Shown piece by piece: positions 1 through 6,105 of a stretch of DNA of 8,635 bases. A program made the position numbers and the translations under genes. Within the stretch, counting starts at the first letter, position 1; each line of letters starts with the position of its first letter. The notes below the pieces were generated by a model, which saw only the letters and a program-made list of their open reading frames with translations, was not told where the DNA came from and made no database searches. The DNA is from Arcobacter sp. UBA7394 (GTDB lineage Bacteria; Campylobacterota; Campylobacteria; Campylobacterales; Arcobacteraceae): contig DKNG01000265.1 in assembly GCA_002470185.1 (NCBI GenBank), positions 1 through 8,635 of the forward strand, read 5' to 3'.

Positions 1-79
1 TGATGAGTTTAGAAATGAATTAATTGTTGATTAATTACTTTAGAAAACAAAACTTTTAAATCATTATTGTATTTAATAC

Positions 80-100
80 AAGTGGGGAAAAAGTGGGAAA
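80..100. repeat. G-rich direct repeat upstream of livK
   Basis: Two near-identical copies of AAGTGGG(G)AAA lie 11 bases apart, at about 80-90 and 91-100. They form an island of G runs in otherwise AT-rich DNA. A spacing of one helical turn puts both copies on the same face of the DNA, which is typical of a site for a dimeric regulator. The repeat sits just upstream of a TAAAAT box at 106-111. That it is an operator is inference. Confidence 0.4.
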
Positions 101-105
101 TTGAA

Positions 106-111
106 TAAAAT
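106..111 (+). promoter_or_regulatory. Possible -10 box for livK (TAAAAT)
   Basis: TAAAAT matches the sigma-70 type -10 hexamer of Campylobacterota at five of six consensus positions. A transcript from it would start near 118 and have a leader of about 87 bases. The -35 position would fall inside the G-rich direct repeat. A rival promoter is TTTACA (152-157) with TATGTT (175-180) at 17-base spacing, which would give a leader of about 18 bases. The sequence does not decide between them. Confidence 0.3.
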
Positions 112-148
112 ATGTAATTTTTATAGTAAAAAGGGTTTTAAATAAGCT

Positions 149-170
149 ATTTTTACATAATTTTTACATA
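149..170. repeat. Perfect 11-base tandem repeat upstream of livK
   Basis: ATTTTTACATA occurs twice back to back, at 149-159 and 160-170, without a mismatch. A related ATTTTTATA lies at 117-125. The repeat ends 34 bases before the livK start and overlaps a possible promoter (TTTACA 152-157 with TATGTT 175-180). The 11-base period is one helical turn. It could be a regulator site or an upstream AT element; this is inference. Confidence 0.5.
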
Positions 171-204
171 TGATTATGTTAATGTGTTTTACTAAGGAGA
201 ATCA

Positions 205-1320
205 ATGAAGAAAATATTAAGTTTAGCAGTAGCATCTGCACTAACGTGTGGTGTTGCTATGGCAAAAGAAATTAAAGTTGGTGCAGTTATGCCAATGTCG
301 GGTCCTTTAGCAGCTTATGGACAAGTAACAAACTTAGGGTTAGAGTTAGCACACAAACAACAACCTAAGTTAAAAAATGGTGATACAATCAAACTTGTAC
401 TTATTGATAATAAGGGTGATAAAGTTGAAACTGCAACTGCAACTACAAGACTTATCTCATCTGATAAGGTTGTTGCTATTTTAGGTGCATTAACATCTAC
501 TAATACAGCTCAAACTATCGCAATTGCCGATAAGAAAAAAGTACCAGTTATCGCATCTGTTGCTACGAATGATAAGTTAACTGCTAGAAGAACTTTTGCA
601 AATAGAGTTTGTTTTACAGATTCTTTCCAAGGTGAAGTTGTTGCAAACTTTGCTATTGAATCAGGATACAAAACTGCTGTAGTTGTAATTGACCAAGCAC
701 AAGTTTACTCTCTTGGACTTTCTAAAGCTTTCCAAAAAGCGTTTAAAAAGAAAGGTGGAAAAATTGTTAAGAAAATCAAAGTTACTTCAGGTGACAAAGA
801 TTTCAAAGCAGTAGTTTCTCAAATCAAGAAAATCAATCCTGACTTTATGTTTATGCCTTTATACCACCCAGAAGCTTCTATGATTGCTAGACAATCTAAG
901 CAATTAGGTCTTCAAAAACCAATGTTCTCAGGTGATGGTGTTGCTAACCAAACATTCATTGATTTAGGTGGAGATTCAGTAAATGGTTACATGTTTACAG
1001 ATTTCTTTGACTATACAAATCCTCCATCTCAAACTTCAGCTGATTTCGTGAAATTCCACGAAAAAGAGACTGGAAAAGCAGAAATGAATTCATTTACAGC
1101 ATTAGGTGCTGATACTTATAACATCTTAATTGATGCTATGAACAGATGTGAAGACCCAACAAACTCAATTTGTATTAATGAGCAAATCAAAAAAACAAAT
1201 GATTTTGACGGTGTTTCTGGAAAAATCTCTATTAATAATGAAGGTAACGCAACAAGATCTGCGGTTATCAAAGAGATTAGAAATGGTAAAGCTGGTTTTA
1301 AAGCGACAGTTAACCCATAG
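205..1320 (+). CDS. livK: Branched-chain amino-acid type ABC transporter, periplasmic substrate-binding protein (LivK/LivJ family)
   Basis: This is the periplasmic receptor of the importer encoded downstream. It should capture a branched-chain amino acid or related compound and hand it to LivHM. The 371 residues begin with a classic signal peptide: basic MKK, a hydrophobic core, and the AMA cleavage site after residue 20. The mature protein has the type 1 periplasmic-binding fold: a first strand with GAVMPMSGPLAAYG (26-39), GALTSTNT (94-101), which supplies hydroxyls near the ligand as in LivJ, PVIASVATND (114-123), and FTDSFQGE (137-144). Length fits LivJ/LivK. C315 and C323 are eight residues apart and could form a disulfide; C136 is the only other cysteine of the mature protein. 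The start is supported by AAGGAGA at 194-200, four bases from the ATG. The ligand cannot be read from sequence, since HAAT receptors also bind amides, urea or aromatic compounds. The family call is very secure. Confidence 0.93.
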   Translation: MKKILSLAVASALTCGVAMAKEIKVGAVMPMSGPLAAYGQVTNLGLELAHKQQPKLKNGDTIKLVLIDNKGDKVETATATTRLISSDKVVAILGALTSTNTAQTIAIADKKKVPVIASVATNDKLTARRTFANRVCFTDSFQGEVVANFAIESGYKTAVVVIDQAQVYSLGLSKAFQKAFKKKGGKIVKKIKVTSGDKDFKAVVSQIKKINPDFMFMPLYHPEASMIARQSKQLGLQKPMFSGDGVANQTFIDLGGDSVNGYMFTDFFDYTNPPSQTSADFVKFHEKETGKAEMNSFTALGADTYNILIDAMNRCEDPTNSICINEQIKKTNDFDGVSGKISINNEGNATRSAVIKEIRNGKAGFKATVNP

Positions 1321-1322
1321 TA

Positions 1323-1337
1323 AGTTTATTTTAAACT
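1323..1337 (+). other. Small inverted repeat after livK
   Basis: AGTTTA-TTT-TAAACT forms a six-pair, AT-only stem just after the livK stop. It is weak on its own and has no T tract. It is the first of three consecutive dyads in this gap. Confidence 0.3.
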
Positions 1338-1340
1338 AGA

Positions 1341-1372
1341 AAGTCTAGCAAGTTTTGCTAGGCTTTTTTTTT
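1341..1372 (+). terminator. Rho-independent terminator after livK
   Basis: An 11-pair stem (1341-1351 with 1355-1365, core CTAGCAA/TTGCTAG, one G-U pair) closes a three-base GTT loop. It runs directly into nine T residues (1364-1372). It lies 20 bases after the livK stop and 76 bases before livH, inside what should be one transport operon. Partial read-through would give more binding protein than permease, a common arrangement for ABC importers; the read-through is inference. Confidence 0.9.
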
Positions 1373-1413
1373 GCAATAGGAAAAGCAATTTTGTTCTTTT
1401 TTCTATTGCAAAA
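1369..1413 (+). promoter_or_regulatory. Long second hairpin overlapping the terminator T tract
   Basis: TTTTGCAATAG (1369-1379) pairs perfectly with CTATTGCAAAA (1403-1413). The stem continues through 1380-1385 with 1397-1402, giving about 17 pairs (outermost inner pairs G-T) around an 11-base loop. No T tract follows, so it is not a terminator itself. It shares bases 1369-1372 with the T tract of the preceding terminator. It could cap and protect an RNA end, mark a processing site, or influence read-through. Confidence 0.55.
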
Positions 1414-1447
1414 TAGATTAGTAGTTTTGTAGAGATCAGGAGATTTA

Positions 1448-2344
1448 ATGGATATTTTAACGTTTATGCAGCAAATGGTAAATGGGTTCAGTTTGGGTTC
1501 TATGTATGCCCTTATTGCAATCGGTTATACCATGGTTTATGGAGTGCTGAGGCTTATTAACTTCGCACATGGTGATATTATGATGGTTGGTGCCTTTTTA
1601 GGTTATACATTTATGGCAGTATTTGACTTGTCGTTCCCTGTTACAGTTCTATTAGCAGTTACATTATCTGCTGCTTTTGGTATGTTTATGGACAAAATTG
1701 CATACAAACCTTTAAGAGAAGCGCCGAAAATTTCTCTTTTAATTACTGCAATTGGTATTTCATTTTTCTTAGAAAATGCCTTTACAGTATTTGCAGGTGG
1801 AGTTCCTAGAGCCTTTCCTGTTCCAGAATATATGGAAAATATTTTTAACGTAGCAGGTGTTACTTTCTCTGTTGCTTCTATTTTAGTTCCAATTATCACA
1901 CTTATTTTATTATTAGGTATCTTATTTGTTTTATACAAAACAAAATATGGTATGGCAATTAGAGCATTATCATTTGATATTAAAACTGTAAACCTTATGG
2001 GTATTGATGCAAATATGATTATTGCTATTGTATTTGGATTAGGTTCTGGTCTTGCTGCTATTGGTGGTATCTTCTGGGCAGTAAATTATCCTTCAGTTGA
2101 ACCTATGATGGGAGTTCTTGTTGGACTTAAAGCCTTTGCTGCTGCTGTTGTTGGTGGTATTGGTTCTGTTACAGGTGCTGTTTTAGGTGGATTTATTATT
2201 GGATTTACTGAAGTTGTTGTAATTGCCTTCTTCCCTGAGATGGGTGGTTATAAAGATGCATTCGCATTTATTTTCTTAATTTTTGTACTTTTATTTAAAC
2301 CTACAGGAATTATGGGTGAAGACTTAGAAAAGAGTAGGTTCTAA
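1448..2344 (+). CDS. livH: Branched-chain amino-acid ABC transporter permease LivH
   Basis: This is one of the two inner-membrane permease subunits that form the HAAT importer channel. Its 298 residues are nearly all hydrophobic with about eight membrane segments, matching the LivH length. Family signatures are visible: LRLINFAHGDIMMVGAF (34-50), the cytoplasmic coupling segment GMAIRAL (168-174) followed by D-K-N-L-M-G-I-D, and GLKAFAAAVVGGIGSVTGA (226-244). The start is fixed by AGGAGA at 1438-1443, four bases from the ATG. It follows a terminator and hairpin, so it depends on read-through from livK or on an unseen internal promoter. livM begins two bases after its stop. The call is very secure. 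Confidence 0.95.
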   Translation: MDILTFMQQMVNGFSLGSMYALIAIGYTMVYGVLRLINFAHGDIMMVGAFLGYTFMAVFDLSFPVTVLLAVTLSAAFGMFMDKIAYKPLREAPKISLLITAIGISFFLENAFTVFAGGVPRAFPVPEYMENIFNVAGVTFSVASILVPIITLILLLGILFVLYKTKYGMAIRALSFDIKTVNLMGIDANMIIAIVFGLGSGLAAIGGIFWAVNYPSVEPMMGVLVGLKAFAAAVVGGIGSVTGAVLGGFIIGFTEVVVIAFFPEMGGYKDAFAFIFLIFVLLFKPTGIMGEDLEKSRF

Positions 2345-2346
2345 TT

Positions 2347-3396
2347 ATGGTACAAGATTCAATTTTCACAAGACAAAGATTAATCAATCTTGCAATTATA
2401 GTTACAGCTATTTGGTTTACATGGTTTGCACAAGTTGCTTTTGATGAATATACAGTAAGAATTATAAACAATGTTGCTATTTTTATAATACTTGCGGTTT
2501 CATATAACTTAATCAATGGTGTTACTGGTCAGTTTTCACTTGAACCAAATGGATTTGTTGCAATTGGAGCTTATGTTACAGCTATATTAATTGTTGATGC
2601 GGATACTATGCTTTATCAATACGATATTGAAGATCCATCTGAATGGGTTTTAGCTATGCAAGCTGAATTTGTATGGGCCTTATTAATTGCTGGTATTTTT
2701 TCAGCTTTAGTTGCATTAGCTTTATCTTTCCCTGTATTTAGAGTTAGAGGGGATTACTTAGCGATTGTAACACTTGGTTTTGGTTTTATTATCAAGATTT
2801 TAGCTATTAATAATCCTGAAATAACAAATGGTTCTTTAGGTATTAATGATATTCCAGAATTTTCAAATCTTTATTGGACAGGTGGTATTGCAATAGCTAC
2901 AGTAATGGCTATTTTAAATATTATCTATTCTAAGTATGGTAGAGCTATGAAAGCTGTAAGAGATGATGAAGATGCAGCTATTGCTATGGGTGTTAATACA
3001 TTTAAAATTAAAACATTAGCATTCTCTACATCTGCATTCTTTGAAGGTGTTGGTGGTGGATTATTAGCTGCATTATTAACATCAATTTCTCCAGATTTAT
3101 TTACATTCTTCTTAACATTCCAGTTATTAATTATCATCGTTCTTGGTGGTTTAGGATCAACAACTGGAGCTATATTAGGTACGATTTTTGTAATGGCAGG
3201 ATTAGAATGGATGAGATTCTTAGACGAACCTATGAGTCTTTTTGGATTCGAAACAGAAGGAACTCCTGGAATGAGAATGGTTGTGTTCTCATTAATCTTA
3301 ATTATGGTTATGCTATTTGCAAGAGAAGGTTTAACTGGTAAAAAAGAATTATTTGATTTCAAGTTTTTCAAAAAGCTAAGAGGAGGTAAAAAATGA
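2347..3396 (+). CDS. livM: Branched-chain amino-acid ABC transporter permease LivM
   Basis: This is the second inner-membrane permease subunit, partner of LivH. It has 349 residues with multiple hydrophobic segments and the LivM-type coupling segment GRAMKAVRDDEDAAIAMG (198-215), which contacts the ATPases. A second family block is QLLIIIVLGGLGSTTGAILG (259-278). It lacks the N-terminal extension of the 425-residue E. coli LivM; most bacterial LivM proteins are about this length. The early box usually written SLGHxxF reads S64-L-E-P-N-G-F70 here, so the Gly-His pair is replaced. The C-terminus is lysine rich and cytoplasmic. The start follows livH by two bases with only a weak GAGTAGG upstream, so translation is probably coupled. 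It overlaps livG by four bases (ATGA). Confidence 0.94.
   Translation: MVQDSIFTRQRLINLAIIVTAIWFTWFAQVAFDEYTVRIINNVAIFIILAVSYNLINGVTGQFSLEPNGFVAIGAYVTAILIVDADTMLYQYDIEDPSEWVLAMQAEFVWALLIAGIFSALVALALSFPVFRVRGDYLAIVTLGFGFIIKILAINNPEITNGSLGINDIPEFSNLYWTGGIAIATVMAILNIIYSKYGRAMKAVRDDEDAAIAMGVNTFKIKTLAFSTSAFFEGVGGGLLAALLTSISPDLFTFFLTFQLLIIIVLGGLGSTTGAILGTIFVMAGLEWMRFLDEPMSLFGFETEGTPGMRMVVFSLILIMVMLFAREGLTGKKELFDFKFFKKLRGGKK
3381..3386 (+). promoter_or_regulatory. Strong ribosome binding site for livG
   Basis: AGGAGG, a full Shine-Dalgarno core, lies inside the last codons of livM, six bases before the livG ATG. It is the best such site in the window and fixes the livG start. Confidence 0.85.
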
Positions 3397-4160
3397 TTTT
3401 AGAAATATGTAATGTAACTAAAAAGTTTGGTGGAGTTACGGCTATCAAGGATACCTCTTTTCATGTGAAGGCAAAGGAAATTTACGGTCTTATTGGTCCA
3501 AATGGTGCAGGTAAGACTACAATGTTTAATATTATTACTGGAAATTACGAACCAACAGAAGGTTCTATTAAATTCCATGGACAAAAAATAGATGGTATAA
3601 AGCCTCATAAGATTGTACATAGAGGAATTGCTAGAACATTCCAAAATATTAGGCTTTTCACATCTATGACGGTACTTGATAATATATTAATTGGTTTTGA
3701 TTATCAAGCCTCTTATACTTATTTAGAAGCTATTTTTAGACTTCCTAGATTTTTTAAAGAAGAGCGAAGAGTAAAAACAAGAGCTTTTGAAATTATGGAA
3801 GTTCTTGGAATTGCTGAATTTGCTGATGAGTTAGCAACTTCACTTTCTTATGGTCAACAAAGAAAAGTAGAGATTGCACGTGCTTTAGCTGCAAACCCTC
3901 AACTTTTACTTTTAGATGAACCAGCAGCTGGTATGAATCCACAAGAAACACATGAGTTAGCTGAACTATTCTTCAAGATTAGAGATGAATTTGATGTAAC
4001 AATTTTATTAATCGAACATGATATGAAGTTTGTAAATAAACTATGTGATAGAGTTATGGTTTTAGACTATGGAAAAACTATCTTTGAAGGTGATATTAAA
4101 GACGCTATTAAAGATGAAGAAGTAATCAAAGCTTACCTTGGAGATTTTAAACATGCTTAA
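3393..4160 (+). CDS. livG: Branched-chain amino-acid ABC transporter ATP-binding protein LivG
   Basis: This is a cytoplasmic ATPase that powers the LivHM channel as a heterodimer with LivF. Its 255 residues match the LivG length. Motifs in order are Walker A GPNGAGKT (35-42), Q-loop Q84 in RTFQNIRLF, the signature LSYGQQRKVEIARAL (151-165), Walker B LLLLDEP (171-177) with catalytic E176, and H-loop H209 in IEHDM. The signature is S-Y-G-Q-Q rather than the general LSGGQ, which is normal for LivG. The LivG-specific AAGMNPQE follows Walker B. All catalytic residues are present. The ATG overlaps the livM stop by four bases, so the two are translationally coupled. Confidence 0.95.
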   Translation: MILEICNVTKKFGGVTAIKDTSFHVKAKEIYGLIGPNGAGKTTMFNIITGNYEPTEGSIKFHGQKIDGIKPHKIVHRGIARTFQNIRLFTSMTVLDNILIGFDYQASYTYLEAIFRLPRFFKEERRVKTRAFEIMEVLGIAEFADELATSLSYGQQRKVEIARALAANPQLLLLDEPAAGMNPQETHELAELFFKIRDEFDVTILLIEHDMKFVNKLCDRVMVLDYGKTIFEGDIKDAIKDEEVIKAYLGDFKHA

Positions 4161-4848
4161 TGTAAAAGACTTAAATGTATATTACGGTTTAATTAATGCT
4201 GTAAGAGGTGTTAATTTTGAAGTAGGAGAGGGACAAATTGTTTCTCTTATTGGCTCAAATGGTGCTGGTAAAACTTCTACTTTACAATCTATTGTAAATG
4301 ATGTTAAAAAAACTGGAGAAATTAGTTTCAAAGGTAATAATATCTCAAATCTTAAAACACATAAGATTATTCAAAGTGATATTGCACTTGTTCCAGAAGG
4401 AAGAAGATGTTTCCAGAACTTAACAATTGAAGAGAACCTTAGAATGGGTGCTTTTAATAATGATGAAAAGTACGAAGAGCTTCAAGAAGAGATGTTTAGA
4501 TTATTTCCAAGACTAGTTGCCAAAAAAGGACAACTAGCTGGAACAATGAGTGGTGGTGAGCAACAAATGCTTGCAATTGCAAGAGCATTAATGTCTAGCC
4601 CTAAACTTCTTATGTTAGATGAGCCATCACTAGGACTTGCTCCTAAAATTATTGGTGAACTTTTTGAAACAATAGTTAGATTAAAAGAAGAGGGTATCAC
4701 TATTTTATTAGTTGAGCAAAATGCCTTTGCTGCTTTAGAAGTTTCTGATTATGCTTATGTTTTAGAAAACGGTCAAGTAGCCCTTGAAGGTAAGGGAAGT
4801 GATCTAATTAGTTCGGATGAAATTAGAGCTAAATACTTAGGTGCTTAA
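4153..4848 (+). CDS. livF: Branched-chain amino-acid ABC transporter ATP-binding protein LivF
   Basis: This is the second ATPase of the importer, partner of LivG. From the ATG at 4153 it has 231 residues. Motifs are Walker A GSNGAGKT (34-41), the LivF hallmark VPEGRRCF (80-87), the signature MSGGEQQMLAIARAL (132-146), Walker B LLMLDEP (152-158) with catalytic E157, and VEQN (187-190). Glu at 82 and Gln at 189 replace the usual Q-loop Gln and H-loop His; both swaps are typical of LivF, so this is not decay. The reading frame opens earlier with TTG at 4138, but those bases belong to a GGAG site (4140-4143) nine bases before the ATG, and LivF proteins usually begin ML-V--LNVYYG as here. It overlaps livG by eight bases and ends the transport operon. 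Confidence 0.94.
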   Translation: MLNVKDLNVYYGLINAVRGVNFEVGEGQIVSLIGSNGAGKTSTLQSIVNDVKKTGEISFKGNNISNLKTHKIIQSDIALVPEGRRCFQNLTIEENLRMGAFNNDEKYEELQEEMFRLFPRLVAKKGQLAGTMSGGEQQMLAIARALMSSPKLLMLDEPSLGLAPKIIGELFETIVRLKEEGITILLVEQNAFAALEVSDYAYVLENGQVALEGKGSDLISSDEIRAKYLGA

Positions 4849-4892
4849 TATTTTATAAAATATAACTTTCATGTAATTAAAGGATAATTTTC

Positions 4893-4901
4893 TGATATAA
4901 T
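4893..4901 (+). promoter_or_regulatory. Extended -10 promoter for marC-family gene
   Basis: TGATATAAT combines a TGn extension with a perfect TATAAT (4896-4901) in the 80-base gap after livF. Transcription would start near 4908, leaving a leader of about 21 bases before the TTG start at 4929. No convincing -35 is seen, as expected for Campylobacterota. The gene can therefore be expressed separately from the transporter. Confidence 0.7.
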
Positions 4902-4928
4902 ACGAAAAAATATATCAAAAGGTTTACC

Positions 4929-5576
4929 TTGTTAGCACTTGCAGATTACATACAAATAGCAATAGGGATAGTTACAATTTTCTCTCCCTTTGCTGCTATT
5001 CCCATTTTTGTATCACTTACATCAAATGCCTCTGTTCAAGAAAAAAACGATACTGCTAAAACAGCAGCATTCTCAGCTGGTATCGCTGGGCTTATTTCTG
5101 TATGGATTGGTCAGTATATACTAGTTTTTTTCGGTATTTCAATTTCTTCTTTCAAAATTGCAGGTGGAATCTTGCTTTTATTAATGGCAATTAATATGTT
5201 AAATGCTAAAATCCCAAAAGCCAAAAATACTAAAAGCGAATTAAAAGAAGCAAAGAAAAAAAGTATTAATGTTAGTGAAATTGCAGTAGTACCTCTTGCT
5301 ATTCCTCTTATTGCAGGTCCAGGAGCTATATCTACTATTATTATTTTCTCTCAAAGATCAAGTGAATTTATGCATTTGATTGCAATGAGTGGTATTATTA
5401 TTGCTATTTCTTTATATATTTTAGTTATGCTTAGAATGGCTACGTTTATCTCTAAAAAATTAGGAATTACAGGAATAAATATAATCTCAAGAGTAATGGG
5501 ATTAATACTTGCTTCTATTTCAATAGAGTTTATAACATCAGGACTTCTTACAGTTTTCCCAGTTCTTGCTGGTTAA
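4929..5576 (+). CDS. MarC family (UPF0056) inner-membrane protein
   Basis: This 215-residue integral membrane protein has about six hydrophobic segments and a lysine-rich loop (94-112) that splits it into two halves. The MarC hallmark PLAIPLIAGPGAIST (122-136) is clear, and the first segment holds the related FSPFAAIPIF (18-27). E. coli relatives are MarC, YchE and YhgN. The family has no established substrate; the antibiotic-resistance link suggested by the name has not held up for E. coli MarC. The start is TTG: a stop in the same frame (TGA at 4893) leaves no upstream ATG, AAAAGG (4917-4922) sits six bases before it, and the protein then opens at the expected point before the first membrane segment. 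It has its own promoter, so the link to the upstream transporter may be only positional. Confidence 0.88.
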   Translation: MLALADYIQIAIGIVTIFSPFAAIPIFVSLTSNASVQEKNDTAKTAAFSAGIAGLISVWIGQYILVFFGISISSFKIAGGILLLLMAINMLNAKIPKAKNTKSELKEAKKKSINVSEIAVVPLAIPLIAGPGAISTIIIFSQRSSEFMHLIAMSGIIIAISLYILVMLRMATFISKKLGITGINIISRVMGLILASISIEFITSGLLTVFPVLAG

Positions 5577-5606
5577 GTCATTTAAAAACTGTTAATAAAA
5601 AAGAAA

Positions 5607-5612
5607 TATAAT
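5607..5612 (+). promoter_or_regulatory. -10 box upstream of TerB-like gene
   Basis: A perfect TATAAT lies 29 bases before the start at 5642, predicting transcription from about 5619. A second hexamer, TAAAAT (5616-5621), is an alternative. No clear -35 is present. The 65-base gap after marC shows no terminator, so read-through from marC is also possible. Confidence 0.5.
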
Positions 5613-5641
5613 TTATAAAATATTAGGATAGGAAATAATAA

Positions 5642-6058
5642 ATGTTATTAATGAAACTAGAAACAAAAGAAAAATTTTCATTTTTACAATTAGCTCATTA
5701 CTTAGCTAGAATTGATAATAACTTTGGGGAAAAAGAAGTAGAAATTCTAAAAGAGTATTGTACAGAAATGGGAATTGATTATATTGATTCTTTTGATATG
5801 GACAGCTTTTGTTTAGAAGAGATTTTAAATCATTTTAAATCAAAGAAAAGCCAGAAAATCGTACTTTTAGAGCTTATGATACTAATTCACATAGACAATA
5901 ACTTTCATGTTAATGAACAAGAATTAATCAAAAAGATTACAGACAAATTTAAAATTTCACTTGATGATGCTGGGGATTTTTCACAATGGGGAAAATCAGT
6001 TGCAATGTTGTATCAAGTGGCAAATATCTTCATAAACGAAGAAAAAAACGAGAATTAA
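5642..6058 (+). CDS. Small TerB-like cytoplasmic protein with internal duplication
   Basis: I do not recognise a named gene. The 138 residues are mostly helical and acidic, with no signal peptide or membrane segment. The segment LAHYLARIDNNFGEKEVEILKEY (17-39) follows the TerB pattern of a small-residue helix, an Asp, a turn, a Glu and a hydrophobic helix. The pattern recurs at 82-96 (IHIDNNFHVNEQELI), exactly 60 residues later, with IDNNF identical in both (D25/E32 and D85/E92). TerB-fold proteins use such acidic residues to bind metal, so a two-site helical protein is plausible. Tellurite resistance cannot be inferred, as no other ter gene is present. AGGATAGGA (5625-5633) supports the ATG at 5642; ATG at 5651 is an alternative three codons in. 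It is probably a single-gene unit. Confidence 0.75.
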   Translation: MLLMKLETKEKFSFLQLAHYLARIDNNFGEKEVEILKEYCTEMGIDYIDSFDMDSFCLEEILNHFKSKKSQKIVLLELMILIHIDNNFHVNEQELIKKITDKFKISLDDAGDFSQWGKSVAMLYQVANIFINEEKNEN

Positions 6059-6067
6059 CAATTCTTT

Positions 6068-6090
6068 AAACTTTCTTAGTAGGAAAGTTT
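6068..6090 (+). promoter_or_regulatory. Dyad between TerB-like gene and the coiled-coil operon
   Basis: AAACTTTCTT and AGGAAAGTTT form a 10-pair stem (one G-T pair) around an AGT loop, ten bases after the TerB-like stop. Only four T residues follow (6088-6091), so as a terminator it is weak. It also spans the expected -35 region of the promoter at 6091-6099, so it could instead be an operator. The two roles cannot be told apart from sequence. Confidence 0.5.
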
Positions 6091-6099
6091 TGATAAAAT
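6091..6099 (+). promoter_or_regulatory. Extended -10 promoter placing +1 at the ATG
   Basis: TGATAAAAT is a TGn plus TAAAAT extended -10 element. Its last base is seven before position 6106, which is the A of the start codon, so the standard -7 to +1 spacing puts transcription start on the ATG itself. There is no Shine-Dalgarno sequence at a workable distance; AGGAAAG (6081-6087) is 18 bases away and upstream of the predicted start. Confidence 0.55.
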
Positions 6100-6105
6100 T
6101 CCATT

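Noticed and set aside
2..34. Possible last ten codons of an upstream gene (ending TAA at 32-34)
   Set aside because: The open frame reads DEFRNELIVD then stop, which could be a C-terminus, but ten codons at a window edge cannot be told from chance.
80..110. Sigma-54 promoter upstream of livK
   Set aside because: The G runs do not match the GG-N10-GC spacing; no GC doublet lies at the required distance.
149..170. Tandem repeat as the start of a CRISPR array or integration site
   Set aside because: There are only two exact 11-base copies with no spacers, and no cas, integrase or tRNA gene is nearby.
1148..1339. Open frame of 63 codons overlapping the end of livK
   Set aside because: It lies in another frame of a secure gene, is lysine and leucine rich as expected of a shifted AT-rich frame, and runs into the terminator region.
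1603..1938. Minus-strand frame of 111 codons inside livH
   Set aside because: It is a shadow of livH with no ribosome binding site and no recognisable domain; the minus-strand frames inside livM, livG and livF are rejected for the same reason.
4138..4152. TTG start for livF five codons upstream
   Set aside because: These bases contain the GGAG ribosome site of the ATG at 4153, and the family normally starts at that ATG.
4848..4863. Perfect 16-base AT-only palindrome at the livF stop
   Set aside because: It has no loop, no G or C and no T tract, so it is not a credible terminator; AT-only palindromes are common by chance in such DNA.
4929..5576. Multiple antibiotic resistance determinant
   Set aside because: The family name is historical; no marRAB-like regulator is nearby and the family has no proven efflux role.
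5642..6058. Tellurite resistance gene
   Set aside because: The fold resemblance is limited to TerB-like helices, and no other ter gene is present in the window.
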